Assembly (NCBI GenBank): GCA_964342305.1
Contig: CAYFGK010000005.1
Coordinates: 42,427-106,426 of the forward strand
Length of the DNA: 64,000 nucleotides
Direction: 5' to 3'
Origin: DT-110 sp964342305
GTDB taxonomy: Bacteria; Bacteroidota; Bacteroidia; Chitinophagales; Saprospiraceae
Both the position numbers and the translations under genes were made by a program. Shown here in pieces: positions 36,653-44,998 of the stretch. The notes below the pieces were generated by a model. It saw only the letters and a program-made list of their open reading frames with translations, had not been told where the DNA came from and did no database searches. Each line of letters begins with the position of its first letter. The stretch's first letter is position 1.

Positions 36653-36727
36653 TTTCCGTCAAACAGGTGATATTTTCCGTCAAATGGAGGTTTTTCCCGT
36701 CAAACAGGTGCTTTTTTCCGTCGTCTG
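36653..36727. promoter_or_regulatory. Four helically phased direct repeats (TTCCGTCAAACAGGTG type)
   Basis: TTTCCGTCAAACAGGTG, TTTTCCGTCAAATGGAGG, TTTCCCGTCAAACAGGTG and TTTTTCCGTCGTCTGG follow one another with the GTC core at 36658, 36679, 36699 and 36720, a period of 20-21 bp (two helical turns). That arrangement suits a multimeric DNA-binding protein such as an AraC-family regulator. The repeats lie 230-305 bp upstream of the giant gene and next to a kinase with an AraC domain. Confidence 0.65.
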
Positions 36728-36793
36728 GAAACCATACCGCTTCCGATAAGGTTGGGCTTTGCTAAACCTTTTCGTGCGAGTATAGACTCGACT

Positions 36794-36855
36794 CGAAGTG
36801 GTTTGGAGTCCCAGCACGAAGTACTGCGGAGCAAAACCACTTCGTTGTCGGCATA
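36794..36855. repeat. Interspersed inverted repeat CGAAGTGGTTT...AAACCACTTCG, copy 1
   Basis: The arms CGAAGTGGTTT and AAACCACTTCG (11 bp, perfect) enclose about 29 nt, followed by TTGTCGGCATA. The same arms and trailing sequence occur at 41669-41709 with a much shorter loop. Confidence 0.75.
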
Positions 36856-36892
36856 CAAGGAATAGCCTCAACTACACTAGTTCGTGTGCTAT

Positions 36893-39796
36893 TTAATTCG
36901 ACTCGTTGTATTCGGAGGGAGAAACGCCAAAGCGTTTTTTGAAAACCCTCGAAAAGGACCGCACATCCTGATAGCCGATCTCACTGGCTACTTTCTGGAC
37001 CGACATCTGATTGTGGTTTTCCATAAGTTGCCGGGCAAGGTCCAGGCGAAGTTCCTGAAGGTATTTGACCGGCGTGAGTCCGGTCAGACGTTTAAGCTGG
37101 CGCAGCAGGGTCGATTCGCTCATGGCAAATTCCTGGGCTAACCGGGGTATGTTCAGGGTAACTTCGCTCAGATTCTTTTTGGCGAAAGCCTCAAAAGCCT
37201 GCAGCCATTCCTGATCGGCCTCAGAAAGCTGTTCTGCGTGGTTATCACTTTGAGAAGGCGCCACCGATCCGTTTGTCTTCTGCACAACAGATCGTCGTAC
37301 TGCCTGGTGAGCAAGCACATTGTCGATACGGGCCAGCAATTCCTGCTCATCAAAGGGCAAAGTCAGGTAATCATCGACTCCGACCCGTAAGGCCTGCAGT
37401 TTAGTCCGGGACTGGGCCCGGGCGGTAAGCATAATGAAGGGCAGGTGTCTGAACCTTGACTCTTTCTTGACTGCATCGATCAATCCAAACCCATCCATGA
37501 CCGGCATCATCAGATCAGTGAGGATCAGGTCGGGTAATTTTTCTGCTTCCCGCAAATGAGTAAGGGCATCCGCTCCGTTGGCAGTAAGGGTCAGTTCGTA
37601 GGCAGGTAGTAGGATCATTTCCAGATATTGACGCAGGTCCGGGTTGTCGTCCACCACGAGTATCTGGGGGCGGTGCAGATTCACCTGGCGGGTTTCGGTC
37701 GCTTTAGCTACTTCCGAAGGACGGTAAGCTCGCTGAAGTGATTCATTTTTGCCGAAAGGCACCAAATCCCCCTTCCATTCTTCCAGAGGTAGTAATAACT
37801 GGAAAACACACCCCTCCCCCCGGGCACTTTGCACCTCCAGACTCCCACCTAATAGCTCGGCCAATTCCCTTGACAGCGCTAATCCGATACCAGAGCCACC
37901 CGTATTTGATTTTTGGGGATCATTGGACTGGAAATACCGGTCAAAAATAAAAGGCAGGTCCGCGTCGCTAATCCCCGGACCGCTATCCTGAACATTCACC
38001 AATAATTGCCCGTCTAATTCCTGCGCTTCGAAGGTGACGGTACCACCGGCCGGCGTAAATTTAAAAGCATTACTCAGTAGGTTATTCAGTATTTGCTGCA
38101 CTTTTCTGCGGTCGAGAGCTACCTGTACATCCTGGGGAATATGAATGTTGTACGCAAAAGATTTGCTTTGTTGCCGGCCCGATTCCAACCAGGGCCGACA
38201 CTGGGTGGCAAGGAAGTTACCAACCTTGGTGGGTTGGGGATTTATCGACAAATGGTGATCGTCCAATTTTGTGAGATCCAAAATATCATTGACCAGTCGG
38301 TTCATCTGCTGACCTGCCTTTTTGGCAATGTCTACCAATTGAGTTTGCCGGCTGGAGAGCGTTCCTTCATTTTCCAACGACTTCAAAGGGCCCAGCATTA
38401 GTCCCAGCGGAGTGCGCAATTCGTGGCTGGCATTGGCAAAGAATTGGGATTTCAGAACATCCAGGTTAGACAGGCGCTCCGCTTGTTCATTAATAACCTC
38501 ATTCTGTCGGGCTAATTGCTTCTTTTTGCGCCGCTGACTGACCAGGCCCCAAGCGGTCATTAAAACCAGTAACAAGGCCAGGAGTCCAAACCCTAAAGCG
38601 GTCCGTAATTGATACTCCCGTTTTTGCAAGGCCAGGTCCTGACGCTGCTTTTCCAGTGCCAGCTCCTGCTTTTCTTGTTCCAGGATAGCGTTTTTCAAAT
38701 CGAAGCCTTCACTACGCGCCAGTAATATCGATTCGTATTCTACCTTTTTCTGGTAATAAGCCAGCGCAACCTCGTAATCGTTAAGTACTTCGGCATGCTG
38801 GTACCTGATGTCGTAATTAGTGGTCAGCAGATCGTACATTTCCCGCTCCAGAGCATATACTTCGGCCGTATCCAGGTAAATCTCCGATTTATCGGGATTA
38901 CCATTTGCCCATTCCAGGTCCGCCAATTCCAACAACAACATTACTTCCAGCCAGGGGGCCGGTTGCTCCCGGGCGAGGTCAAGGGCTTTTTGAAACCATC
39001 TCTCCGCTTCCGTAAACTGATTTTTAGCCTGAGTTACCAGGGCCATACCCCGCGCATGAATAATGGCATTGCCATAATCCAAAGCATCGAGTGAATCGGA
39101 TTGGAGCAGGGATCCTAAGGCATCGAGGTGTCGCTCCGCTTCATCGTACATCTCATAATTGAGGGTAAATAAACTCATCCGGTTTTGAAGGTATCCCCAG
39201 CGACCCTGGTCCCCAATTTCTTCGGCTTTATCTACGAGTAGTAACATCTCCTGATAAATGGAGTCAATAGGTTGAAATTTGGCGCGATCTTCCAGTAAAA
39301 CATATCGGTTGCGAAGTACTTGTCCGGTACGGCCAGCCTGTTCCCAGGTTTGGGTGGCCAATTCCAGGTACTCCATGGCTACATCCTTATTGCCTAAGGC
39401 ATCCTGAAAACGGTAAAGGTCTTGATAGGCATCTCCGATATAATCCAGATTCTCTAACTGCTGACAGATCTCCACCCTGAGCTTTGCCATGTCCGTGGCG
39501 CCATTAAGATCAAAGGCCCGCTCCAGCCGGGCCATGGCAAATACAGCAGCCAAGTATTGACCTTCCGGATCGGAGGGGTATTTTGCCTTTATAGCTTTGG
39601 TAAAACAGGGAACGTCAAATCCCCTGGAATCGGAAGTCGTATCCAGGCAACCATCGAATAATCGGGTGTACTCCGGATTTTGCAAAAACGCCTCCGGAGA
39701 TTGTTGGCTAAAACCTGTTTGGGGTATACCTAACAGGAAATAGGTAACGGCCAATAGCAGTGGCCAAGATTGAAGGAAGTAGATGAACATACGCAT
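36893..39796 (-). CDS. Hybrid two-component sensor kinase / response regulator with AraC-type HTH
   Basis: This 967-residue one-protein signalling system has a signal anchor at the N-terminus and periplasmic TPR-like helices (about residues 30-380). One TM helix follows ('LGFGLLALLLVLMTAWGL'), then a coiled coil and a HisKA domain with phospho-accepting His in 'FFANASHELRTPL' (about residue 455). The HATPase has boxes 'NNLLSNAFKFTP', 'DSGPGI' and 'GGSGIGLAL'. The receiver takes phosphate on Asp in 'LILTDLMMPVMDG' (about 762). A C-terminal AraC HTH ('LARQLMENHNQMSVQKVASEIGYQDVRSFSRVFKKRFG') binds DNA. Such proteins usually control the adjacent gene, which here is the giant T9SS gene. Confidence 0.93.
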   Translation of the reverse strand: MRMFIYFLQSWPLLLAVTYFLLGIPQTGFSQQSPEAFLQNPEYTRLFDGCLDTTSDSRGFDVPCFTKAIKAKYPSDPEGQYLAAVFAMARLERAFDLNGATDMAKLRVEICQQLENLDYIGDAYQDLYRFQDALGNKDVAMEYLELATQTWEQAGRTGQVLRNRYVLLEDRAKFQPIDSIYQEMLLLVDKAEEIGDQGRWGYLQNRMSLFTLNYEMYDEAERHLDALGSLLQSDSLDALDYGNAIIHARGMALVTQAKNQFTEAERWFQKALDLAREQPAPWLEVMLLLELADLEWANGNPDKSEIYLDTAEVYALEREMYDLLTTNYDIRYQHAEVLNDYEVALAYYQKKVEYESILLARSEGFDLKNAILEQEKQELALEKQRQDLALQKREYQLRTALGFGLLALLLVLMTAWGLVSQRRKKKQLARQNEVINEQAERLSNLDVLKSQFFANASHELRTPLGLMLGPLKSLENEGTLSSRQTQLVDIAKKAGQQMNRLVNDILDLTKLDDHHLSINPQPTKVGNFLATQCRPWLESGRQQSKSFAYNIHIPQDVQVALDRRKVQQILNNLLSNAFKFTPAGGTVTFEAQELDGQLLVNVQDSGPGISDADLPFIFDRYFQSNDPQKSNTGGSGIGLALSRELAELLGGSLEVQSARGEGCVFQLLLPLEEWKGDLVPFGKNESLQRAYRPSEVAKATETRQVNLHRPQILVVDDNPDLRQYLEMILLPAYELTLTANGADALTHLREAEKLPDLILTDLMMPVMDGFGLIDAVKKESRFRHLPFIMLTARAQSRTKLQALRVGVDDYLTLPFDEQELLARIDNVLAHQAVRRSVVQKTNGSVAPSQSDNHAEQLSEADQEWLQAFEAFAKKNLSEVTLNIPRLAQEFAMSESTLLRQLKRLTGLTPVKYLQELRLDLARQLMENHNQMSVQKVASEIGYQDVRSFSRVFKKRFGVSPSEYNESN

Positions 39797-40015
39797 ACAT
39801 CAAGAATCCCGGACGTGAAGCCCCGGGGCCTAGCAAGCTCAGTTTGGTAAATGGACTGAAATAAGTTTTTGGGAAGCGGGGTTATCCAGCGCATTATCAA
39901 AAAGGAGGAGGTAAAAACGTTTCAATATACGAATATAGTCTGAAAACAGGCTTCCCCATCGGAATGCGCTTCGATTAGTTTCTTTCGGACATATACCGGA
40001 CCGTTTGTGCTTCTA

Positions 40016-40903
40016 CTACTGGCCCAATTGCCGCAGGATTTGGTCTCGCACCAAGTCAAATTCATCCCAGATCATCGTATGGTTTAGCTCTCTGGGGTGG
40101 ATGATCTCCAGAGGAGCATTTGTGACCATTCTTTCCAGGAAGGCCACATTATCATCCGGCACAATCCAGTCATTTTGCCCGTGCATGATGGTGACCGGAC
40201 AGGTGATCTGCTGCCAATCATCCATTAGCCGCTCCAATTCCCGGGCATGGGTGATTTTCTCAGCGATAGCTACTTTGATGGCACCGCTGGTAAACCAACG
40301 TAGCGGTGGACGTCGCAACCAGTTATTAAAGGCAAATTCTTTTTCGTGGTAAGGATCAATGGCGGGTGCCAGCAGCAATAAACCGGCGGCTTTTTCCGGA
40401 CAACACATGGCCAGGGCGGCTGCGATGGGGCCTCCATAGGAATGAGCTACCAGCAAACTGGAATCGGGGATGACCTGAGCAATCAATTGTGCCTGTTCCT
40501 GCATATCCAGGATGGGTTCGCCGTAATTGGAATAGCCATATCCCGGCCGGTCCAGGGTGATCAGGGTTGCGGCTTTCGCCAAAAGGGAATCGGTCAGGTA
40601 TTGCTCAAAGTCTTTACCGGAGCCCGGGGCCCCATGCAGAAATACCACTGTCCGACGGGTAGTCGAAGGGACAATCACCTTACGGATTTTCTGGTTCCCC
40701 ACCGAACCGTACTCCAGATCCGCCGGAAATCCAGCTTCCATAACCAGTTGTCGGAACTGATCATCGGAATACCGGAAGTGCACTGTTTTCATGGCCAAAA
40801 GAATGCCTCCCAAAATCAACAACAGCATGGCAAGCAGGCCAATACCTACCCGTTTCCAGATGCGGCGTGTTTTATGACTCATGACTGCAAGAAGTGTTTC
40901 CAT
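40016..40903 (-). CDS. Membrane-anchored alpha/beta hydrolase
   Basis: This protein of about 295 residues has an N-terminal TM anchor ('VGIGLLAMLLLILGGILLAM') and an alpha/beta-hydrolase fold. The oxyanion-hole motif is 'FLHGAPGSG', the nucleophile elbow is 'LVAHSYGGPIA' (Ser about 154), the acid is in 'HGQNDWIVP' and the histidine in 'ELNHTMIWDEFD'. The substrate is unknown (esterase, lipase or epoxide hydrolase-like). I prefer the ATG at 40903 ('METLLAVMSHKTRR') or the one at 40882. The frame opens to 41023, but that extension is Pro/Ser/Lys-rich and precedes the anchor. It is upstream of the hybrid kinase on the same strand with a 219-bp gap. Confidence 0.82.
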   Translation of the reverse strand: METLLAVMSHKTRRIWKRVGIGLLAMLLLILGGILLAMKTVHFRYSDDQFRQLVMEAGFPADLEYGSVGNQKIRKVIVPSTTRRTVVFLHGAPGSGKDFEQYLTDSLLAKAATLITLDRPGYGYSNYGEPILDMQEQAQLIAQVIPDSSLLVAHSYGGPIAAALAMCCPEKAAGLLLLAPAIDPYHEKEFAFNNWLRRPPLRWFTSGAIKVAIAEKITHARELERLMDDWQQITCPVTIMHGQNDWIVPDDNVAFLERMVTNAPLEIIHPRELNHTMIWDEFDLVRDQILRQLGQ

Positions 40904-41133
40904 CAAAAGGATTTTCGAGCCATAAAGTTTTGGCGGTGCCTGAGGAGGATCGCTCTGTCGCTGCGCTCCATCGCTTTTAGACCTCTCGGGTCCGGTGGTC
41001 CCTCGTTTTTGGACCGGGAGCAAGCTCCCTTTTAGTAGTAAGACTGGCGCTCAATCCTTCTCTGGCTGCCGAAGCTTCAGCGAAGGTATTGCCGGCTCGG
41101 CGGTATGTTATTTCTGTAGGATATACCACCCCG

Positions 41134-41188
41134 CCCGCCAAGGCGAAACTAAGCCCAATTCAGCATTGAGCATTCATCATTCATCATT
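41134..41188. repeat. CATTCATCATT interspersed repeat, + orientation
   Basis: CCCGCCAAGGCGAAACTAAG followed by CCCAATTCAGCATTGAGCA and TTCATCATTCATCATT. It shares about 45 nt with the copy at 41805-41867 and is related to the inverted copy at 14392-14455. Confidence 0.75.
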
Positions 41189-41236
41189 TTTGATAGCCGA
41201 AACGCAGCGTAGACGATGGAGCAGGTGTAGGTATAG

Positions 41237-41644
41237 CTATTCCAAACGGAAAGCCATATCCCCTACCCCCGCGAGTTTGGTGACCATTGGTAGTGATTCC
41301 GTCACAATGACCTTAGATACTTTTAAGTTTCCGGTGCCTTCGCCTGTCCATATCCGGGTGCCACCTAACCCACCATCACTGGCGAAGGTGCTAAACCGGA
41401 ATTCACCGATGATCACTGTACCGGGCTTCAGGCGTTTACGGGGTACATCGCCCCAGTTAAGCAGCGTTGCCTTGCGTTTTTCGCCTTCTGTGCTTGCAAA
41501 ACGGACCAATTGGACCTCCTGATTTTTATCGATCTTCAATGTTACGCGGAAGGTCTCGCGGGTGATGGGGTGTTTCTTGTCGCTGGATTGAGCCTGAGCG
41601 TGCATGGTGAGTGTCATGGCCGCCAAAATCAAGAGAAGTCGCAT
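41237..41644 (-). CDS. Small secreted protein of unknown function
   Basis: This 135-residue protein has a clear signal peptide ('MRLLLILAAMTLTMHAQAQ', cleavage about residue 19). The mature part is about 116 residues, beta-rich and basic ('KATLLNWGDVPRKRLKPG', 'GGTRIWTGEGTGNLKVSKV'). I do not recognise a family. It stands alone between two interspersed repeats, upstream of and divergent from mltG. Confidence 0.65.
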   Translation of the reverse strand: MRLLLILAAMTLTMHAQAQSSDKKHPITRETFRVTLKIDKNQEVQLVRFASTEGEKRKATLLNWGDVPRKRLKPGTVIIGEFRFSTFASDGGLGGTRIWTGEGTGNLKVSKVIVTESLPMVTKLAGVGDMAFRLE

Positions 41645-41668
41645 AGTTGTAGTTTTTTATTACGCTTC

Positions 41669-41709
41669 CGAAGTGGTTTGGTATCCCAGACCACTTCGTT
41701 GTCGGTATA
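41669..41709. repeat. Interspersed inverted repeat, copy 2
   Basis: CGAAGTGGTTTGG, a short loop, CCAGACCACTTCG, then TTGTCGGTATA. It is a shorter version of the element at 36794-36855. Confidence 0.75.
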
Positions 41710-41804
41710 GTGGTTCATCCAAAAAATTGGATTACTACAATATTAGACGCGATTATGCTTTTTGGCGTCGACCGATCGTTTGATATTCTCCGATGACCGC
41801 AAGG

Positions 41805-41867
41805 GCCCGCCCGTACGGGCGAAACTAAACCCAATTCAGCATTGAGCACTGAGCATTCATCATTCCA
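41805..41867. repeat. CATTCATCATT interspersed repeat, + orientation, second copy
   Basis: The palindrome GCCCGCCCGTACGGGC, then GAAACTAAACCCAATTCAGC, then ATTGAGCACTGAGCATTCAT. Relative to 41134-41188 it has an extra CTGAGCA unit. Confidence 0.75.
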
Positions 41868-41948
41868 ATGAAGAAGTGATTCGGTCAAAAATGCCCTGGA
41901 GACTTCCAGAAAGCCGATATTTGTTTTTCGGTCAAAAAGGATTGTACT

Positions 41949-42998
41949 ATGAAGTTTGTTCGCTGGTTAGTTGTACTTTTTTTTCTCTCGGCTCTGGTGG
42001 CCGGCGGGATAGCCGTTTGGTTGTATACCTCTTTACACAGGCCCGTTTCCCATGATAAGGCTACTGAATACCTAACCATTGAAAAGGGGCTGGCTTCGTA
42101 TCGTATCCTCGACATCCTGGAGGATCAGCAGATTATACAGGCCCCCCTCGCTACCAAAATATACCTGTATCTGTTCAAAAAAGACGCAAAAATGGAAGCA
42201 GGTGATTACCTGTTCCCCTCTCCGATCAGCCCCTTGGAGGTGCTTCAGTTCCTGAGGGATGGAAAAAAACGTACCAAAACGCTTACCATCCCGGAAGGCT
42301 GGACACGTTTTGAGATCGCAGAACGCATTGCCGCGCAATTTCCGGGTGATCCGGCCTTGACCGGCGAAGAGGTATTTGCGTTGATGGATGATGTCAGCCT
42401 CATCCAGGATATCGATCCCGAAGCCAACAACCTCGAAGGGTATTTATACCCCACCACCTACCAGTTTGAAGTAGATGCTCAACCCAAACAGATCATCGCC
42501 AAAATGGTAGACCAGTTTAAAGCCACCTGGCAACCCGAATGGGATGCGGTGGCGCGGAAAGCCGGTAAAACCAAGCGCGAGATCGTCATTATCGCCAGCC
42601 TTATTGAAAACGAGTCGAAAGTGGATAACGAACGAGATCTGATCGCCTCCGTGATTTACAATCGGCTTGAGCAACGAATCCAACTGGGTATTGATGCCAC
42701 CAATGTATACATAGCCAAATTGCTCGGCCGCTGGGATGGTATCATTCACAAAAGTGATGTGGAGATCGAGCATCCGTACAATACCCGAAAGGTATACGGC
42801 TTACCACCCGGCCCCATCAGTTCAGCCAGTAAATCCGCCATAGAGGCTGCGCTTAAGCCTGCACAGACCGATTATCTGTATTACGTGCTCAATGTGGAGG
42901 CAGGCGACGGATCACATCATTTTTACACGAACGCCAGGGATTTTGCCAAGGGGAAGACAGCCTACCAAAGGTGGCTGTCGGAACAGCGGAAGAAATAG
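41949..42998 (+). CDS. mltG: Endolytic murein transglycosylase MltG
   Basis: This 349-residue inner-membrane enzyme cleaves nascent glycan strands and is thought to terminate peptidoglycan polymerisation. It has one N-terminal TM helix ('WLVVLFFLSALVAGGIAVWLY'), a LysM-like periplasmic part ('YRILDILEDQQII') and a YceG catalytic domain. The catalytic glutamate is in 'IIASLIENES' (about residue 219), with 'DLIASVIYNRLEQRIQLGID' and 'YNTRKVYGLPPGPISS' as family motifs. Length is normal. The gene stands alone, ends at a strong terminator and is the last clear host gene before the phage region. Confidence 0.95.
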   Translation: MKFVRWLVVLFFLSALVAGGIAVWLYTSLHRPVSHDKATEYLTIEKGLASYRILDILEDQQIIQAPLATKIYLYLFKKDAKMEAGDYLFPSPISPLEVLQFLRDGKKRTKTLTIPEGWTRFEIAERIAAQFPGDPALTGEEVFALMDDVSLIQDIDPEANNLEGYLYPTTYQFEVDAQPKQIIAKMVDQFKATWQPEWDAVARKAGKTKREIVIIASLIENESKVDNERDLIASVIYNRLEQRIQLGIDATNVYIAKLLGRWDGIIHKSDVEIEHPYNTRKVYGLPPGPISSASKSAIEAALKPAQTDYLYYVLNVEAGDGSHHFYTNARDFAKGKTAYQRWLSEQRKK

Positions 42999-43025
42999 GT
43001 CCCGTTTAATGTTACCGGATAGGAC

Positions 43026-43061
43026 AAAAAAAGACCCCGCCCGAGAGGCAGGGTCTTTTTT
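43026..43061 (+). terminator. Rho-independent terminator after mltG
   Basis: AAAAAGACCC-C-GCC and GGC-A-GGGTCTTTTT pair around CGAGA and end in a T-run. The matching A-run makes it potentially bidirectional. It marks the left limit of the phage-like block. Confidence 0.88.
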
Positions 43062-43159
43062 AATTTGGGTCCATCGCGGGACAGATTCAGAACCACCGTT
43101 TCACGCCATTTTCAGCGTGTAAACAACTTCTACTCAAACTATTACAGGGAGGTAGCGGT

Positions 43160-43591
43160 GTGATGATGGTAGGGTCCATATTGCTTTATTTGGGCTTTTG
43201 GGTTATCCTGGACGGTACCATAGAGAAGTGGGGGGCTATGGACTTCCGGTATGTGTATCTGATCAGGACCAGCAGGAGAAAAATCATTAAAATAGGGATC
43301 ACCAACGACATCGGTAAAAGAGCGAAAAACATCGACCGGTCGATCAAGGGTTCCCGGGAACGGGTCGCATTTTGCGTTCAAACGTTTTTTGCCAGGAGCA
43401 TCGAAAGCATGTTTCACCGGCGGTATAAATCGAAACGAACGAAATGGAAAGGATCTGGAAAGACAGAGTGGTTCAAGCTGGGCTTTCTGGAACGTGCTTC
43501 GGTGATCAGTCTTTTACTGGTATGCTGGCTTCTTAGCGAATCAATAATCCATTTAGTAACAATAATTATACTTATCCTATGTCTGAAATGA
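43160..43591 (+). CDS. GIY-YIG (T5orf172-like) nuclease domain protein with membrane segments
   Basis: This 143-residue protein has a core that reads as a GIY-YIG-superfamily domain of the T5orf172/MUG113 type: 'FRYVYLIRTSRRKIIKIGIT', then 'ESMFHRRYKS...EWFKL' with the conserved Glu. A hydrophobic segment precedes it ('ILLYLGFWVIL') and two more follow ('VISLLLVCWLL' and 'IIHLVTIIILIL'), which is unusual for this nuclease family. A second candidate start at 43238 ('MDFRYVYL') would drop the first segment. It is the first gene after the host terminator, so it may be the phage edge. Confidence 0.6.
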   Translation: MMMVGSILLYLGFWVILDGTIEKWGAMDFRYVYLIRTSRRKIIKIGITNDIGKRAKNIDRSIKGSRERVAFCVQTFFARSIESMFHRRYKSKRTKWKGSGKTEWFKLGFLERASVISLLLVCWLLSESIIHLVTIIILILCLK

Positions 43592-44121
43592 ATATTAAGC
43601 CATTAACAAAAGATGATCTCACTTGCCCAGGAAAGCCATTTGAGGGCTTCCAATTTGTAGGCCAGTTCTACATGACTATGGTTAGAGACTTCAACCGTAT
43701 GGGTGGAAAGCCCCACGGTGAACGCGATCCAGGTAACGTGCCACCCAACGAACGCGAACTGCTGTATAACCTGATCCGGGAAGAACTGGAGGAATTCAAA
43801 GCGGCGATGGAAGCCGGTGACTTGACTCAGATCCTCGATGCGCTTGGCGACCTACAGTATGTGCTATGTGTAGCTGTCATCTTTCACGGACTTGACAAAG
43901 TGTTCCCAACTGCATTCATGGAGATCCATCGGGCGAACATGATGAAGTTTCCACCGGCCGACCAGCGTGATGAATTCGAGGTCGCCATCAAAAGCCGGTA
44001 CCCAGACACCCCTTTCCTGATCCACGAGAAAGAAGGACACCTGGTGGCTCTGCGTAAGCGTGACGGAAAGATTTTAAAACCCGGGGCGTGCACCCCCCGA
44101 CCTAAAGCAATTCGTCCATGA
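43579..44121 (+). CDS. MazG-like / phosphoribosyl-ATP pyrophosphohydrolase-like protein
   Basis: This 180-residue protein has the all-alpha NTP pyrophosphatase core: 'LIREELEEFKAAMEAGD' (the EExxE metal site) followed by 'ILDALGDLQYVL' (the ExxD-type second site) and 'EIHRANMMKF'. Phage members hydrolyse NTPs or (p)ppGpp-like nucleotides during infection; the substrate is not readable here. The C-terminal 60 residues are an extension. It overlaps the end of the GIY-YIG gene and, by ATGA, the next gene. Confidence 0.8.
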   Translation: MSEMNIKPLTKDDLTCPGKPFEGFQFVGQFYMTMVRDFNRMGGKPHGERDPGNVPPNERELLYNLIREELEEFKAAMEAGDLTQILDALGDLQYVLCVAVIFHGLDKVFPTAFMEIHRANMMKFPPADQRDEFEVAIKSRYPDTPFLIHEKEGHLVALRKRDGKILKPGACTPRPKAIRP

Positions 44122-44321
44122 GCAAGCAGGAGATAGCGAAAGCGACCAATAAGGTGTTTGGCCGGTTCATTAGCCGGAATGAACGCAATTTGAAAACCAT
44201 ACTGTCGGGCACATTCCCTACCCTATCCATCGAAATGATGATGGAGGCGGGCACAGTGAAAATGATACTGGATGGCCCAGGGGAAATGCTTCGACATTAC
44301 GAAAGAACCGTATTCCCATGA
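44118..44321 (+). CDS. Hypothetical phage protein
   Basis: 67 residues, basic N-terminal half ('IAKATNKVFGRFISRNERNL') and an acidic/hydrophobic C-terminal half. No family recognised. It is kept because it overlaps both neighbours by ATGA and fills the operon exactly. Confidence 0.6.
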   Translation: MSKQEIAKATNKVFGRFISRNERNLKTILSGTFPTLSIEMMMEAGTVKMILDGPGEMLRHYERTVFP

Positions 44322-44800
44322 GTGAAAAGAAGAGCATGACAGCTGCGGAGTTCCGCGCAATGACCGCAAAAAGACACGGAAAGACAAAGCCTGGGGCAAG
44401 AGCCAATGAAATTACCAAAGCAATCCTGACCTTCTTGAACTCGAATGGGTTCATGGCATGGAGGAACAACACCATGGGAGTATTCGACTCGAAAAAGGCT
44501 GCTTCCCGAATCGTCAAGGAGAAGCCCAAGACCAACTCCCAAGTACATAAACTACTTTCCGGATGTTACCGCAAGCACCATGGAATCAAAGGCGTACCTG
44601 ATATCATCGGATTCCATAGCGGCAGTGGTCGTTTCATTGGTGTGGAAGTGAAGGCCGGGACAGATAAGGAATCCATATTCCAAAAGAACTTCCGCCAGAT
44701 GGCCAACAAAAAGGGTGCAGTAGTTGTGACTGCAAGATCAATGGAGGACGTTGTTCAGGCGTTTCAGGATGTAGGGATGCTTGCAGGTAAGAAAAAATAG
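44318..44800 (+). CDS. VRR-NUC domain nuclease
   Basis: This 160-residue phage protein carries the VRR-NUC (PD-(D/E)XK superfamily) core: 'KGVPDIIGFHSGSGRFIGVEVKAG', with Asp about residue 93 and the E-V-K triad about 109. 'RQMANKKGAVVVTARSMEDVV' is the typical closing helix-strand. Such stand-alone domains are proposed structure-specific or Holliday-junction nucleases in phages. An N-terminal basic extension of about 30 residues is present. It is the last gene of the first phage unit; a terminator follows. Confidence 0.85.
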   Translation: MSEKKSMTAAEFRAMTAKRHGKTKPGARANEITKAILTFLNSNGFMAWRNNTMGVFDSKKAASRIVKEKPKTNSQVHKLLSGCYRKHHGIKGVPDIIGFHSGSGRFIGVEVKAGTDKESIFQKNFRQMANKKGAVVVTARSMEDVVQAFQDVGMLAGKKK

Positions 44801-44880
44801 TTTTACTTTTGTCATATTCCAACCTGATCCGGGGTCCTTCCCGGACATGGTTACCGTGAAATTTGATTTAATTCGACACC

Positions 44881-44911
44881 GGCCGGGATTGATTACCCCG
44901 GCCTTTTTTTT
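44881..44911 (+). terminator. Rho-independent terminator
   Basis: GGCCGGG-ATTGATTAC-CCCGGCC followed by eight Ts. It ends the MazG/VRR-NUC unit. Confidence 0.9.
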
Positions 44912-44932
44912 GTCTTCTCCCAATTCTTTTCA

Positions 44933-44971
44933 TACAATTATTTGTACTTAATGAAATAATGTGTATATTTG
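44933..44971 (+). promoter_or_regulatory. Phage promoter P1 with palindromic operator
   Basis: The operator-like palindrome TACAA-TTAT-TTGTAC (44933-44947) overlaps the -33 TTG (44942-44944). Nineteen nt later comes TATATTTG (44964-44971), a perfect Bacteroidota -7 box. The downstream leader CTGTCGAATCAATC resembles those of P3-P5 and ends at the ATG at 44999. Confidence 0.85.
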
Positions 44972-44998
44972 AACTGTCGAATCAATCAAATCAAATTC

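Larger units (their letters stand above)
36424..36892. other. Intergenic region upstream of the giant gene; regulatory repeats, no gene
   Basis: This spacer lies between the hybrid kinase stop and the giant gene start, both on the minus strand. It contains four phased TTCCGTC repeats and an inverted repeat, both listed separately. A 63-codon antisense frame over them translates the repeats and is not supported. I could not find a clean minus-strand TAnnTTTG. Confidence 0.6.
41645..41948. other. Divergent intergenic region with two interspersed repeats
   Basis: It holds the second copy of the CGAAGTGGTTT inverted repeat (41669-41709) and a CATTCATCATT repeat (41805-41867), then the AT-rich leader of mltG. 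There is no coding sequence. Confidence 0.6.
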
